Source of the DNA: Sciurus carolinensis
Lineage: Eukaryota > Chordata > Mammalia > Rodentia > Sciuridae
Assembly (NCBI RefSeq): GCF_902686445.1
Contig: NC_062215.1
Span: 25,256,750-25,320,749, forward strand
Direction of reading: 5' to 3'
DNA: 64,000 nt
The translations under genes and the position numbers were made by a program. Below the pieces are notes generated by a model. It saw only the letters and a program-made list of their open reading frames with translations. It made no database searches and had not been told where the DNA came from. Below are positions 34,431 to 46,450 of the stretch, in pieces; position 1 is the stretch's first letter; each line of letters opens with the position of its first letter.

Positions 34431-34804
34431 TATAAACGTGAAAATGATTCCTTTAAAACAGGTGTTCCTTCTGGTTCAGATGTGAAGAGTTACATTCCAA
34501 ATGCTCCTGTGCTGGGGACGGAAAGGGACACTGTTGAGTAATAAGAGTGAGAAATGTGTGGGAGAGTCTTGGAAAATGGCCCCCAAAGTTCAAATTGTGT
34601 TTTTTAGCATCAGGGAGCCACAGCTGCATGTTCTTTGGGTCACCAAGAGCAGACGGCTGGCAGGCAGAGGCCTTAGAGTTTGAAGGTCTATTGGATCTGG
34701 AAAACCTGTGAGCCTTAGAATTTCCTAATCACACTGGCAAGCAAGAGAGGTGGCTTTTGTGACTGAGAGCTGAATGACTGGGTGGGTATCAAGAAAGCAG
34801 CCAG

Positions 34805-35000
34805 AAGTAGGGCACTGTAGCTTACAACTGTAATCCCACCTCCTCGGGACACTGAGGCAGGAGGATTGCAATTTTGAGGCCAACCTCAGCAATTTAGCCA
34901 AATTTCAAAATTAAATACATAAATAAGGACAGGTGATATAGCTCATGGGTAGAGCACTTGCCTAGCATGTATAGGATCCTGGGTTCAATCCCCAGTACCA
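34805..35000 (+). mobile_element. B1-ID composite SINE
   Basis: TTACAACTGTAATCCCACCT and GGGTAGAGCACTTGCCTAGC. Its ID part is full length (TGATATAGCTCATGGGT). Confidence 0.85.
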
Positions 35001-35034
35001 AGGAAGGATAAAAAGGAAGGAAGATCTGTCTTTA

Positions 35035-35150
35035 CCAGAGAGCTTCCTGAAGGCAGAGGACATGTCTTATGCATCTGTACACACAGTTCCAAGCAGACTA
35101 CTTTGCCCATAGAAGCTGCTTAGTAAGTTCTGGATACATAAATACTGGAC
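35035..35150 (+). mobile_element. L2 fossil
   Basis: AGCTTCCTGAAGGCAGAGGA and GAAGCTGCTTAGTAAGTTCT. Confidence 0.5.
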
Positions 35151-36879
35151 TGGCCAGCTGGCTCTGGTGGATGTGAGAGCTTGTGGAGGTCACTAAAGTC
35201 CTGCTTATTGTCTTCCCTCCTCAACTTCCTCCTCTTATTTTTCTGGGTGTCCTACTTCTTAAGTCAGAAGATGTTCCCAAGAATTACTACTAAGTGGACT
35301 GCAGGTATTGAGGAAGGTGACTTGAGTCTCAGCCTGCAGTTGGCAGACCGCTCCCTTCTGCTCTGAGTACCCACTCTGGACAGGATCTATGTGCACTGTA
35401 GGATTCCACTCAGCCCCTCACCCAGTCCTCAGATTGCCGTTCACATTCCCTGTCCCTCTTTCTCTCTTTCATCTCAACTCAGCAAGCAGAGACATGTCAC
35501 CACTGGAAGCCTGATGTTAGCAAATGTGCACAACACACACACACATACACGCCTTTCCCTGTCTCTTAGCCATTGTCTGGCTCTCTGCCCCTGGGCCTGA
35601 CCCATCTTTATGAGATCCAGGTTCTGCCTAAACCAGGATGCTGAATCTGGCCTCTATGGGAGAGAGCTGGTCATTTTGCACGTCACTGCCCTCCCTCAGG
35701 GGCTTGGGGAAGATCCACCCATATGGAAAACCTTCCAAAGAGACGCGAAACCAGGAGCCTGACCTCATGATGCCCGCAGCGCCTGGCACAGAGGGTACCA
35801 GCTCTGCTGTCCTGGCCCCAGACCAGTTCTCTCTTCTAGAATCCACACCTTCTCTGGCTCCCCTCCAGGCTAAGATCTGTCCCGACTCAGGGAGGATAAT
35901 CATGGTCCACTGAGGAGGGGGTGGCAGGGAAGAGAGGTGGTCTCTTCTACAGAACCTCTATCAAATCATTCCCTGCTTCTGTGCCTCAGTTTCTCCCTGA
36001 GAAATTCTGCCCATGCCTCCAAGATAGGTTCAGCACTGGGGAAGAAAGCCAGTCATGTTGTGTTCCCTCGCAGCCAGGAGCCGCCCTCCCCGCCCCTTGC
36101 TTGTTGGTGACGCTGGCCCAGCAAGGCAGGGTCCTGCAGGATGAAAGCTCAGAGAAGCCAGAGCAGGAATAATGATGATAATCATCAGCTGTGGCGTCTT
36201 AACCATCCAGGAATGCAGGGCCCCACACCCTGTGTGCCTCACACCCCAGGACACTGCAAGGACTCCTCTCCCTTCGTTTTATTGCAGCGATCCCACACTC
36301 TGCCATTCCCAGCCCAACCCACTTGGGTTCCCAAGAACCACAGTCCAGCCACTGGCTCGTCCACCACCCAGGTTCCATGGGAGGATTCAGCTACACAAGA
36401 CCCAAGCCAGCAGCAGAGGAGGACACGCAGCTACATGGAAACTCGGGCTCCAGGGTTTCCCAGAGAAGCTGCCTGCCGCTGGCCTGGAGCGCTTTCCCAC
36501 AGACCCATCTATGTCTGGTCAGCACGAGGGCCAGAGGTTTGACTTGTGTCAATCTAAAAGCTGGATTAAAGTCCTGGCTGGGCCACAAACTAACTCACCA
36601 TAGGAGCCTGGACGACTCTTGTTTTGATTTTAACTTCTTTGGATTAATTGCCTCACCCACCCAAAAGCTTTCCAAGGCTCTACATTGCTCGCTGATGATA
36701 AACTCTGGATCTCGGTTAGCATGTGGTAGTTCTGAATCTGGTTCCAATACAGCTTTCCAACCCTACCTTTCTCCTTCACCCTCTGGGTCAGTCAGAAGTA
36801 CCTACTCACAGGTGGTTATACATAGCCCATTTGGGGGTTTTATTTCTTCTTTGGGAACGTCATTCCCTCCATCCCTACT

Positions 36880-37125
36880 TGGCCAGACCTTTCAGGTTTT
36901 CAAGTCCCAGGTCATGACTGTGCCTCACTCTTGTCCCACCCTGGAACCCTGGTTTCTTTCTTTGAACCTCTCAAGCCCCTGTACCCATCTTGTGCTGTGA
37001 TGACACAAATGTCTGAAATTGCCCACAGGATCATCTCTGTCCCTACAGCTCCATTATTTTTGTGTCTCCATGGTGCCTAGCACTGCACCCTGAGCACAGG
37101 ACACAGGCCCAATAAATGTTGGACA
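36880..37125 (+). mobile_element. L2 fossil
   Basis: GGTGCCTAGCACTGCACCCT and CAATAAATGTTGGACATAA. Confidence 0.55.
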
Positions 37126-37195
37126 TAAACTGTGGAGAATAATTATACTTACCCTGTTAACTTCCTCACACTAATGTACCTTGAAAAAATGGAAT

Positions 37196-37300
37196 TTTTT
37201 TTTTTTTTTTTTTTTTTTTTGCAGGGCTGGGGATTGAACCCAGGGCCTTGTGCTTGCAAGGCAAGCACTCTACCAACCGAGCTACATCCCCAGCCCCTAG
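37196..37300 (-). mobile_element. ID SINE, well preserved
   Basis: T-run then GGGGATTGAACCCAGGGCCT, CTTGCAAGGCAAGCACTCTA and GAGCTACATCCCCAGCCCC. Few changes from consensus, so likely recent. Confidence 0.92.
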
Positions 37301-38669
37301 AAATGATTATTTTAAAGTAAAATCTTATAGCTGTGTGTTCTTGGAGAGGAAAAGAGAGAGCAAAGACCAGGAAAGTCCCACCCCTTCCCCAGATGCCTCT
37401 GCAGGTGGGATGCAGGTACCCAAGTCTAGCGAAGATATTGGCTCCTTGGCATTGGCTCCTGGAAATGCTTTTCTTTGACCCGTCACCGGTCCAGTTCACT
37501 CTGGGATTCTGTGTAGCAGGAAGTAGGCTCTTTCCTCTTTAGAGAATGACAATCCCATCCTTTTTGAGCTTCTGTTTTTCTAAGCCCCAGCAGCCTCCAT
37601 GGCCCATAAGATTCAGACCAGAGGGACCCCTGGATTCACATGATTAAGAGATGAAGTGGCGGAAGGCGGTGGCCTGGCTGTGCATTGGAACCCCTGGAGC
37701 AGCACACACCACCGCAGCCTGCCAGCGTTGTCAATAATAGTAACAATAACTTGGGTGACGCATTGTATTTATTTAATGCTTTTCTCCAGGGAGCTCAATT
37801 AATCTTTCCTTCATCTCCAGAAGGAAGAGAAGGATAAAGGCGATGAAAGACAAGTGAACCATTGCGGCCACACTCCAGAATACAGGCAGCCTTTGTTCTT
37901 TGAGGTAAATGCAACACATAGTATTGCAGATGTGGAGAGCTGATAAAGTAGGAAACCAGTTCATTCCCTGGGACCCAAAACCTCTGACTTAAGAACTTTT
38001 GCTAAAATCAAACCCTTGTGAGATGATAATCCCCAACCTGGGTGTGACATCTCATCAGTAACAAAACTCGAGCATGTGCCCGAAACATGTGTCCCATTAC
38101 TTCTAAGTTGTATATGCAACCTGCTACCATTAGTATTGCAAGACACAGTATGGATTTGGGGTGGGGTTTGTTTTTAACAATGGCAGACACAGAAGTCTGT
38201 GTTTCAAATAATTGCCTTGATAATGACAAATTAACAAACAAAAAAAAGCTGGTCATCTTCATATTAGACCTGATTAGATTGTCACTGTTTTAACCTCATA
38301 ATGGGATCAATGGAGAGCTCATGTGAGGAGAAAGGCTGGGTTGCCTTTTTTTTTTTTTTTTTTTTTTTGGCGTGCTTGTACTTCCTGATTTAGGACAGTC
38401 TTCATCTGCAATTTCTTTGTGGGAGTCTTTTTAAGCCCCCGGTCCATTTTGTAAAGCTTTATTTGGCTCAGGTTAGGTAATATAATCCACAATGTCATTT
38501 AACTAGGCAAAATAAACCCAGATGCTTTGCGATTGTTCTGGTCATCACCTAAACAGTGAGGGAGCCCTGTCAGCCCCTCTGGTACACCTCCCATTACCTC
38601 TCTTAGGACACCTCAAATGCCAAAAAGGGCCTGTGACTCTCGTGTTCATTCACACATTAACTAAAGAGG

Positions 38670-38760
38670 CTAGGGGCGTAGCTCCATGGCAGAGCACTTG
38701 CCTGGCATGTTTGAGGTCCTGGGTTCCATCTCCAGTGCTACAAAATAAAATAATAATAAT
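38670..38760 (+). mobile_element. ID SINE
   Basis: GGCTAGGGGCGTAGCTCCAT and GGTTCCATCTCCAGTGC, with an AAT-rich tail. Confidence 0.85.
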
Positions 38761-39694
38761 ATAGTAAAACTTTGCCACACTTGGTCTGAAAGAAGTCTTC
38801 TGCCAGCCCACCTCATCCCTATTGCCATATCTGACATTTCTGTCCCCTCCTGGCCATCTTGGTCACCTCAAGCTTACCTTACTAAAACCTCCTTTGTAGA
38901 CTCCCTTCTCTCCTTTTATCCCGTCTCCATTAAGGGCACCAGTAGATGCCCAGCTGCTGGACTACAAATCACAGAAGACCTTCCTCAGTCATCCTTCTAG
39001 ATGAATCCACTTGCTAAGAATCCTCCTTGCATTGTCTTTTACTGGACCACTGCTGGGACCGGTTGGCCTTCCTCCCATGGTTCTCTTTCCCTGTCATTTA
39101 CCTGCACATTTCTGCCAGAGAAATCTTCCAAAGATAAATCTGGATCAGGTTCTCCCCATTCGAGTCTCTCCATTTGCCTCATGCCTACAGGATAATGCAA
39201 ACTCTGTCTCTTTTACAGTGCTGGGGATGAAACTCAGACCCTAAAGCACAAACTCTTGACAGAGCTTTGCAAGGTTATCCCTACTGACCTGTCTAAGCCA
39301 CCCCCAGAACCCTCCCTGCTCCCAAACCTCCAACCCACCACCCTGAAGATGCCACTTTAGGTACCATGTCTGGAATATCTTTCCAGGTCTTCTCTTCTGG
39401 CCAAGACCACCTTACCTGGCCCCTTCCAAATACTGAAGGCTGAGAAAGTTACTGCCTCTCTCTGCACCTTGGCACTCGATGCAAAATACTCTTGGATTGT
39501 GCTGAAATGGGTTTGCTTAGTAGTTCAAATACACTTGGGGCCCTACCTTATTTATCTCTAGACCCTCCTTTCCCCTGCTGCCTCCTAGCCAGATGTGGTA
39601 GCAGGCTCTCTGTGAAGAGCCTCCCGGTGACATTAGTGTTAAGGTTTTCTTTTCCATTCATCACCTGCACTGCCCTTCAATCGCCCCAATAGCC

Positions 39695-39890
39695 AGCTTG
39701 TAAAAAGCAAATACTGTTCCAGCCACTGTGAGTTTATTAGCTCACTTAATCTCCATAGTACTGAGAGGCCACCGTGGCCATGGTTTTATGGATGAGGAAA
39801 CTGAAGCACAAGAAAGTTATGTGTTAGTCCAAGTTCATGCAGCTAGTAAGAGGCAGAGGTAGGCTTCCCTGACCAGAGTCTTGATCTCAA
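39695..39890 (+). mobile_element. MIR fossil
   Basis: GGATGAGGAAACTGAAGCAC, then CAAGTTCATGCAGCTAGTAA. Confidence 0.65.
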
Positions 39891-40849
39891 CCTCTGTGGC
39901 TTGGTCAACTCTCTGCTGCCGCACTCAGCTGTCTCACTGTTCTCCCTTCTCTGACAAGAGTGGCTGTTGTTCTCAAGACCAGCTGTACACCTTTTCTACC
40001 CTGCCCAGGGCTGAGAGTCTGATGGCTCCAGTGGTTCTCTCTCCCATAGGCATGACAGGCTCCCCTTTGGGTACCAGTCCCCACTGTCTGGAGGGGACCC
40101 TCTGCTTGTCCACCCTGGACTAAGACTCTTCAGGAGGATCTGAGTCCTGGTATTAGTAGGTCAAGATCGTTTCTCTGGGAAGATCTGTATAAATCACGTC
40201 CAAGAAAGTGAAGCTCATGGAGCCCCATCCCCTGCCCACCACCCCCACAGACACCTGGAAGCTGTCCCCCAGGGGCTCCACCTGATCAGCTTCTGGTCAT
40301 TAATAACATGTCTTTCTCCCTCTTTCTGGGGCTTTTTCTCTTTTCTGCTTTGCCTCCCCACACTTCCTTCCTGTGTCTCTTTCTCTTTATAACAAGACTG
40401 GGTATTTTTAACCTGAGGTTTTCACTCATCTCCTCTTGTCCAATGGGGACTGGGCTGGGCAGGGGTGCTGGCATGCTAGGAAGTCTGGGAGTGTCTGGCC
40501 AGCCTCAGAGGCTGCAGTTTGCGTCCTTCATTCCTGGGCCCAGTCTTCACTCTGCTCCTTCTGGGGAGCTTTCCCTTCTCAGTTTCTGGAATAAACACCT
40601 AACAAGGCAAAGATTTGGAAACCGCTCTAGGGCATGTGAGGAGCTCACCTTCTCCACGTGATGCTGTCAAGACAATATATTGAGCTAGAGGAAGAGCAAG
40701 GAACACCTTGAACCTCTCACATTCTGGCAACAGACACCAGGGGCATGCCTCTGTCCACTTTCTGATCCCCATTTTAAGCATGGTGTCCTTTGGAGGGATT
40801 GGGAGCTTTCAGAACTGCTTCTTCGTGGTCTGCCCCAGTTTTTTGTTTT

Positions 40850-40940
40850 GGGGTTTCTTTTTTGGTGCGGGCAATTGAACCCAGGGCCTCATACATTCTA
40901 AGCAACTGCTTTACCACTGAGCTGAACCTCTAACTCCTGT
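40850..40940 (-). mobile_element. ID SINE
   Basis: GCAATTGAACCCAGGGCCTC and CTTTACCACTGAGCTGAACC. Confidence 0.8.
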
Positions 40941-40959
40941 TCCAATCTAAAAAAATTTT

Positions 40960-41165
40960 TTTTTTTCTTTTTGGTACTGGGGATTGAACCCAGGGGCACT
41001 TAACCATGGAGTCACATCCCCAGCCCATTTTTGTATTTTACTTAGAGACAGTATCTCATTGAGTTGCTTAGAGCCTCCCTAAGTCGCTGAGCCTGATTTT
41101 GAAATCATTATCCTCCCACTTTAGCCTCCTGAGCCACTGGGATTACAGGCATGTGCCTCTGGGCC
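40960..41165 (-). mobile_element. B1-ID composite SINE
   Basis: GTACTGGGGATTGAACCCAG, GTCACATCCCCAGCCC and CCTCCTGAGCCACTGGGATT. Adjacent to another ID of the same orientation. Confidence 0.9.
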
Positions 41166-42834
41166 CCTCTCTGTTCCAGTCTTTTAGATGAATTTCAGAA
41201 AGCGCCATTGTCCCTCTCCAGGGCCTCCTTACACATTCTCATCCCAAAGGTCTGTCCCCCCAGCCTGTCCCCTCATCAGTCCCCATTCCACCCTCACCTG
41301 AATGGGCTCTCCCTGCCTCATGCTCCTCTGCACTCAGATTCTTAATAGAGAAACTTTCATTTGATACTCAAACAACTGCATTCAGGAGATAACTGGGCAT
41401 TTAGGGTTTCTTAGTGTCCGTTTTAGTTTAGTGTCTGCACCCGGCTTTCTTGAAAAAGAGAACAGTAGCAACTAAACAGGTTGATATCAGAGATTTTTTT
41501 TTTTCTTTCTTTCAAAAAACAACTGACAGTGACTCATCCAGGCTGCCAGGCCCACATCTAATGTTCTCTAAAGTAATTGATAGTCATAATGATTGCCCGA
41601 GGCACCACGGTATCCTAATCCACACGCTGAGTCACACGGCAAAGGATTAGTTGTGTTCAGCATTGTATTTATGTTTGAATGTGTTTTTAAAACTCAAATT
41701 CCTATGAAATGGGTCCCCCCTGTCTCCTGTCTGTAGTTACTCTTCAATTAAGGAACCACTTTTCCATGTGGCCTGGTGGCATGCAGGACGGTCGTTGACT
41801 GCAGGGAGTATCTGCAGCTCTCATCTCCAGCCTCCACCCTAGCCCCACCTCTGCCTCACACTCCTGTAACTGTCCTCACCACTCCCGTCCTTTCAGCTTC
41901 CCTGGGTCCCATGCAGCAAGGCTTTCTGGCCCCACTGTGTGGAACCCCATTTTGGTGTCCCTTTGGGAACTGGTCATTCAGTCAACCAACCTTTACGGAG
42001 CATCCCCTCTGAACAGAGGTTGCAGAACCTGGGAAAGGCAAAAGAAAGTAGCAAACATTCTCATACCACCATCACCTAGAGAGCTGCTTACCTCGAGTTC
42101 AAAAGAAGTATGTCTCAAAACCAAAGGGACAAAGGGGATCCAAACAGGGTGGGGTTTAGCAAAAAAGTCTTTCAGCAGGGGAAAATTCGAACCTAAGTTT
42201 GATTGTGTTAGTTGGGCAAACACGGTGCACAGAGGAGGGGAGACCATCCTGGCAGTGGGACGAGAATTCCCCATCTTTCTACCAGGAAGTAGCCTTCTGA
42301 ATCCAGGGCTGATTCTTCCCCTCTGGGTGAACTAGCTGATAAGGACAAGGGAACAGCCCCAGCAAGGAGGAAGTGGACGGACTTCCTGTTTGTTTGTGAA
42401 TCTCAGAGCAGCACCGTGCAACCATGAACACCAACCGAGCAGAGCAACCCTGACCTGAGCCAAGAGACCCAGGAAGCTCACCTTCTGACCCAGCAAGCCC
42501 TCAACCAGCTGGGAGACATGAGGACTCAATTCCAGGGTAGCCCATGCTTAGAGGGCCAGCCTGGTAACAGGCAAGTCTGCTTGTCAGGAACAGGAGGAGG
42601 AGGAAGGGCAACTTCCCCAAAGAAGTCAAAGCTACACATTCACAGTACAAAGCCACCGGGTGGCTCCAGGAGCCCAGGCAGTACCCTTCCCCTCACCACA
42701 AAGGTCGTTTTCTAGGACCCTGGGCACAATCCGGTTGCCTGTGGAAAAACCATGAGCAGAGATCTCTGGGCCCTTTTAAAATGCAGGCAGCTTGTTTTTC
42801 AGTTTTGTTTGCAACAAGAAAAGCCAACTGGTGG

Positions 42835-43275
42835 TAACAAAACATCCCAGATCCACATGAGAGAAAACAATGTAGCCATTAAAAAGAATGAGGTGGATGC
42901 GCTATGGTGACAAGATGTCCAAGATATTTCAACAAATGAAAACAGTAAGGTGCAGAACAGTGTGTACGGTGATTCCTTTTTGTGCAAATAATTACAATGG
43001 CAGAGGACATGTACATATAGACTTAGTTACATGCACTTCTGAATGCATCACTTTTTTTTTTTTTTCTAGAAGGAAATTTCAGCAACCTAGCAGTGGTTAT
43101 TTTGAGGGAGAGGAACTGTGAGAGAAAAGTTGGGGCGGGGCAGGGCTTCCACTTTTTCATTATTTGTCTTTCTGTGTTGTTTCCATTACAGTGAGGTAAT
43201 ATGTAATTAAAATAGTACCTGTGGCCAGTGAGATTACAGTTCATTCTGTTTTATTCTTTACACTTCTCTGTGTCA
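42835..43275 (+). mobile_element. Old L1 3' fragment
   Basis: Contains ATGTAGCCATTAAAAAGAAT, a common L1 ORF2-end phrase, followed by 3'-UTR-like sequence to an A-rich end. Degenerate. Confidence 0.6.
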
Positions 43276-43346
43276 TTGAAAATAAAAAAGTATTAAACCA
43301 CAAGTATTCATTTTTTGGTGTTTTTCTTTTTCTTTCATTTTAAATG

Positions 43347-43395
43347 CAGGGTCTTAGTATGTTGCCCAAGCTAGTCTCAAACTCCTGGGTTCAAA
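43347..43395 (-). mobile_element. B1 fragment
   Basis: CAGGGTCTTAGTATGTTGCC; partial, head-to-head with the next element. Confidence 0.55.
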
Positions 43396-43396
43396 A

Positions 43397-43595
43397 ACTG
43401 GGTGTGGTTACACATGCCTGTAATCCCAGCAGTTTGGGAGGCTGAGGTAGAAGGATTGCAAGTTCAAAACCAGCCTCAGCAATTTAGCAAGACCCTGTCT
43501 TAAAATAAAAAATAAAAGGTAACTGGGGATGTGGCTCAGTGGTAGAGTGCTTGCCTAACATGCATGAGGCCATGATGGGTTTGACCTCTAACACA
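43397..43595 (+). mobile_element. B1-ID composite SINE
   Basis: CACATGCCTGTAATCCCAGC and GGGGATGTGGCTCAGTGGTA. Confidence 0.9.
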
Positions 43596-44814
43596 GAGAG
43601 AGGGAAAGAGGGGAACCAGCATGCATTTGCAAGATGAAGCAGGGTGCAGCTAATTTTGTCCAGGAAACATGAAGGCAGAGGTGGAAGAAATGCTTTACCG
43701 TAAGATGTACACATCAGTAACAGCATAGCCAATTCTACCCTCCAATCTGTGGATTCCTTATGGCAAATGCTGGAAGCTTCTCAGGATCCCTTCCAACCAC
43801 CCCCTTTCCCTGTTCCTTCCCCATTTCATGACTTCATCATTTAACTTTTGGCCTGAGTCAAACAATACAGAACAGAAAACTGAAGGAAAAAGAAGGAAAA
43901 CTGTAACATAAAGTACTTCAATACAGGTGTCTCAACCCCCTGTCATTTGAACAAAGTCTCTTTTAAAAGGACCTGCATCCCATTCTCCTTTTAATCCTCT
44001 GAAATACCTACCCCCAGAATGGCACACAGTAGGTTCCTATGTCCATGCCCTGGTTGGGTGCATGAATAAACCAAATTTGGTATACAAGATTTGTCCTTTT
44101 CAGGTCTGTTCATTCAGAAAAGCATCCACAAGGTAGAAGGTCAAATCTCCCTAAGCATTTAGCCTATCAGATTGAATTTTGCCCCTTTAACTTTGGGAAA
44201 TGGGAAGGAAACGCCTGAGGCCTCAGAAAGAAAATCTGATGTCCCCTCTGCCTGGTATTGATTCATTAACAACTGGATAAACTCCCCAGATCGAACTTGG
44301 GCCACCAAAGCCTGAGTATTTAGCACCCTGGAGCCTTGCTGGTTTAAGAGAGAGTGAAAGCAGAGCTGGTGGGTGGTGACCCCTGTCCCCACCCAACCAG
44401 GGCTGTGAGATCGGCGGCACCAGTTGGCTGGTGGTTAGGCAGGACAGTTGGTATATTGCAGCCACAGATGCCCAGGATGTCTCCTCAGGAAGTCATCTGC
44501 AGAGGATCACCTCAATCTATTTATTTACCAACTGTTGCTGCGAACAGTCTCCTGGTCCCTTCCCTAGCGAATTTTTCTGAACATCTTGTTCCTATCCCCA
44601 GAGCCTGGAACCTGCAGAAGAAGTCAGGCTGCTGCCATCTGGTGGAGAACAGAGGCCAGAGCCTCCACTGGCTCATGATTTGAAACAGCAGAGATAAGAG
44701 GAATTCTGAGAAGAACCAGGACAGTCAAACTTTGGCAGCCATGGAACCCTTCCTTAAACAACAGGGGCGGGGTTGGTGGGGGCGGGGTTGTCTAAGGCTC
44801 TCATAGGAGACTAG

Positions 44815-44990
44815 TAAGCCAAGTGCTGTTCTGCTTATAAGAATTTTCACACCTATCAACTCACTCTTCCACAACATTGTGACATGAATATTTATAACCT
44901 TAGGGTTTTCAAAGGATACTCAAAGTACTTATGTAATTTACCCATGGTCTCATCAGAGTCAGAATTCAGATCTAAATTTTTTCAGTTCTA
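44815..44990 (+). mobile_element. MIR fossil
   Basis: AAGTGCTGTTCTGCTTATAA and TTATGTAATTTACCCATGGT; diverged. Confidence 0.5.
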
Positions 44991-45837
44991 GAACTTTGTA
45001 CCTCCTAGAGTGAGAAGTCTGGGAGGTCCAGACCAACTGAGAGTCTCATTGCGTTGGCAAGCGCTGCTACAGTTCACTAGCATGAAGGAACCTTCCCAAA
45101 GGAGGACATTGTCTCTGCCTCCCACCTGTTCCAGTCTCACTGGGGATAAACATGCACCCAGGAAAGGAACGAAGAGGTTGTCTCATCTGTACCTCTGAGT
45201 GGGAAGGAAGGCTTTACCTGTCAGGGTGCCTCCAACACTGGAACACCTGGGGACTGAGTGGGGCTGGGAGCAACACTAGACAGAGTCTGGGGCTCTGCCA
45301 CCCACCACTTGTGGGACACCAGGCAAGATCCTGGCTCTACTCTCCCAAAGGAAGCAGATTTCCTGGGGATCTGCAAACCATGCTGTTGCAGTTTCAGTAA
45401 GGTGCAGTTAGACAGGAAAGGAGTCCTGAAGGAAGGAAGTGCTGAAGAGGACCCTGAGGAGGGGAGGGGGCTGGATGGGGAAGAAGGAAATGGCATTGAG
45501 AGCAGGGCCGGGCAACAAAGGAAAGAAGGGATTTCTAGTCAGATGCTTGGTAAAGATCATAGTTGGCACAATCCACCATAGAGAGCACCTGTAGATTCTT
45601 TGGGGGTCCGTGTTGTCCAGGATAGTCATGGTCTTAGCTAAAGGACTCCTCTGGCCAAATCTGAAACACCAGAGGCCCAGGTTTCTGGGATTCATCACTG
45701 CAAATGCTTCCTAGAGGGCAGAGCTGTGGGGAAAAGTAGTTTTATCCAAAACCTGGAAATCCTGAGACCTCTGAGATACTTTAGGGTCCTCCTTCTTTCA
45801 TAATTCCTGTTTGCTACCCTCATTCTCATCATATATA

Positions 45838-45956
45838 TGGTAGTCGTAGATGGACACAATACCTTTATTTTATTTGTTTTTATGTATTGCTGAAGATCAA
45901 ACCCAGGGCCTCACATGTACTGGCAAGCGCTCTACCACTGAGCCACAACCCCACAT
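45838..45956 (-). mobile_element. ID SINE with extended tail
   Basis: TAGTCGTAGATGGACACAAT tail, then GCTGAAGATCAAACCCAGGG to CTGAGCCACAACCCCAC. Confidence 0.85.
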
Positions 45957-46195
45957 TAACATCTTCTGCCATTATAGAAACACGTGCAAGCCACACAGAA
46001 GAGTGGGTGGTATAAATCTGCATGCCGGAGCTCCAGAGTGACTTTGTTTCTCAGGTCACCATAACCTTGGACACAATCAAGGAATCTGATGACAGTTACA
46101 TTAGTGTCTGACTTGAAGCCCTCAGTTCCTCCTGGTGCCCTAGACTTCTGGATTCCAGGGTTCCTTCCTTTGTGAGACCATCTAATCCCCTAAGT

Positions 46196-46450
46196 CAGGG
46201 GTCAGCAAGCTTTTTCTCTAATAGTATTTTGGACTTCGTAGGCCACACAGTCTCGGTAACAACTACCTTATGCTGCTGTTGCAGTGGCCGGGAGCATAGC
46301 TAGCTGTGTCCCACAAGACACTGAAGCTGGAATTTCATATCATTTTCATATTTCACAAAATATCATTCTTTTGATTTTTTTTCCCTAACCATTTAAAAGT
46401 ATAGAAACTATCCTTAGCTGTAGAAAAACAGTCAGCTTGTGTACTGTGGA
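46196..46450 (+). mobile_element. hAT-Charlie-like DNA transposon fossil
   Basis: CAGGGGTCAGCAAGCTTTTT and GGACTTCGTAGGCCACACAG match an old non-autonomous DNA transposon of mammals. The 3' edge is uncertain. Confidence 0.55.

Noticed and set aside
36323..37000. 225-codon plus-strand open frame
   Set aside because: No recognisable domain; overlaps an L2 fossil and other open frames.
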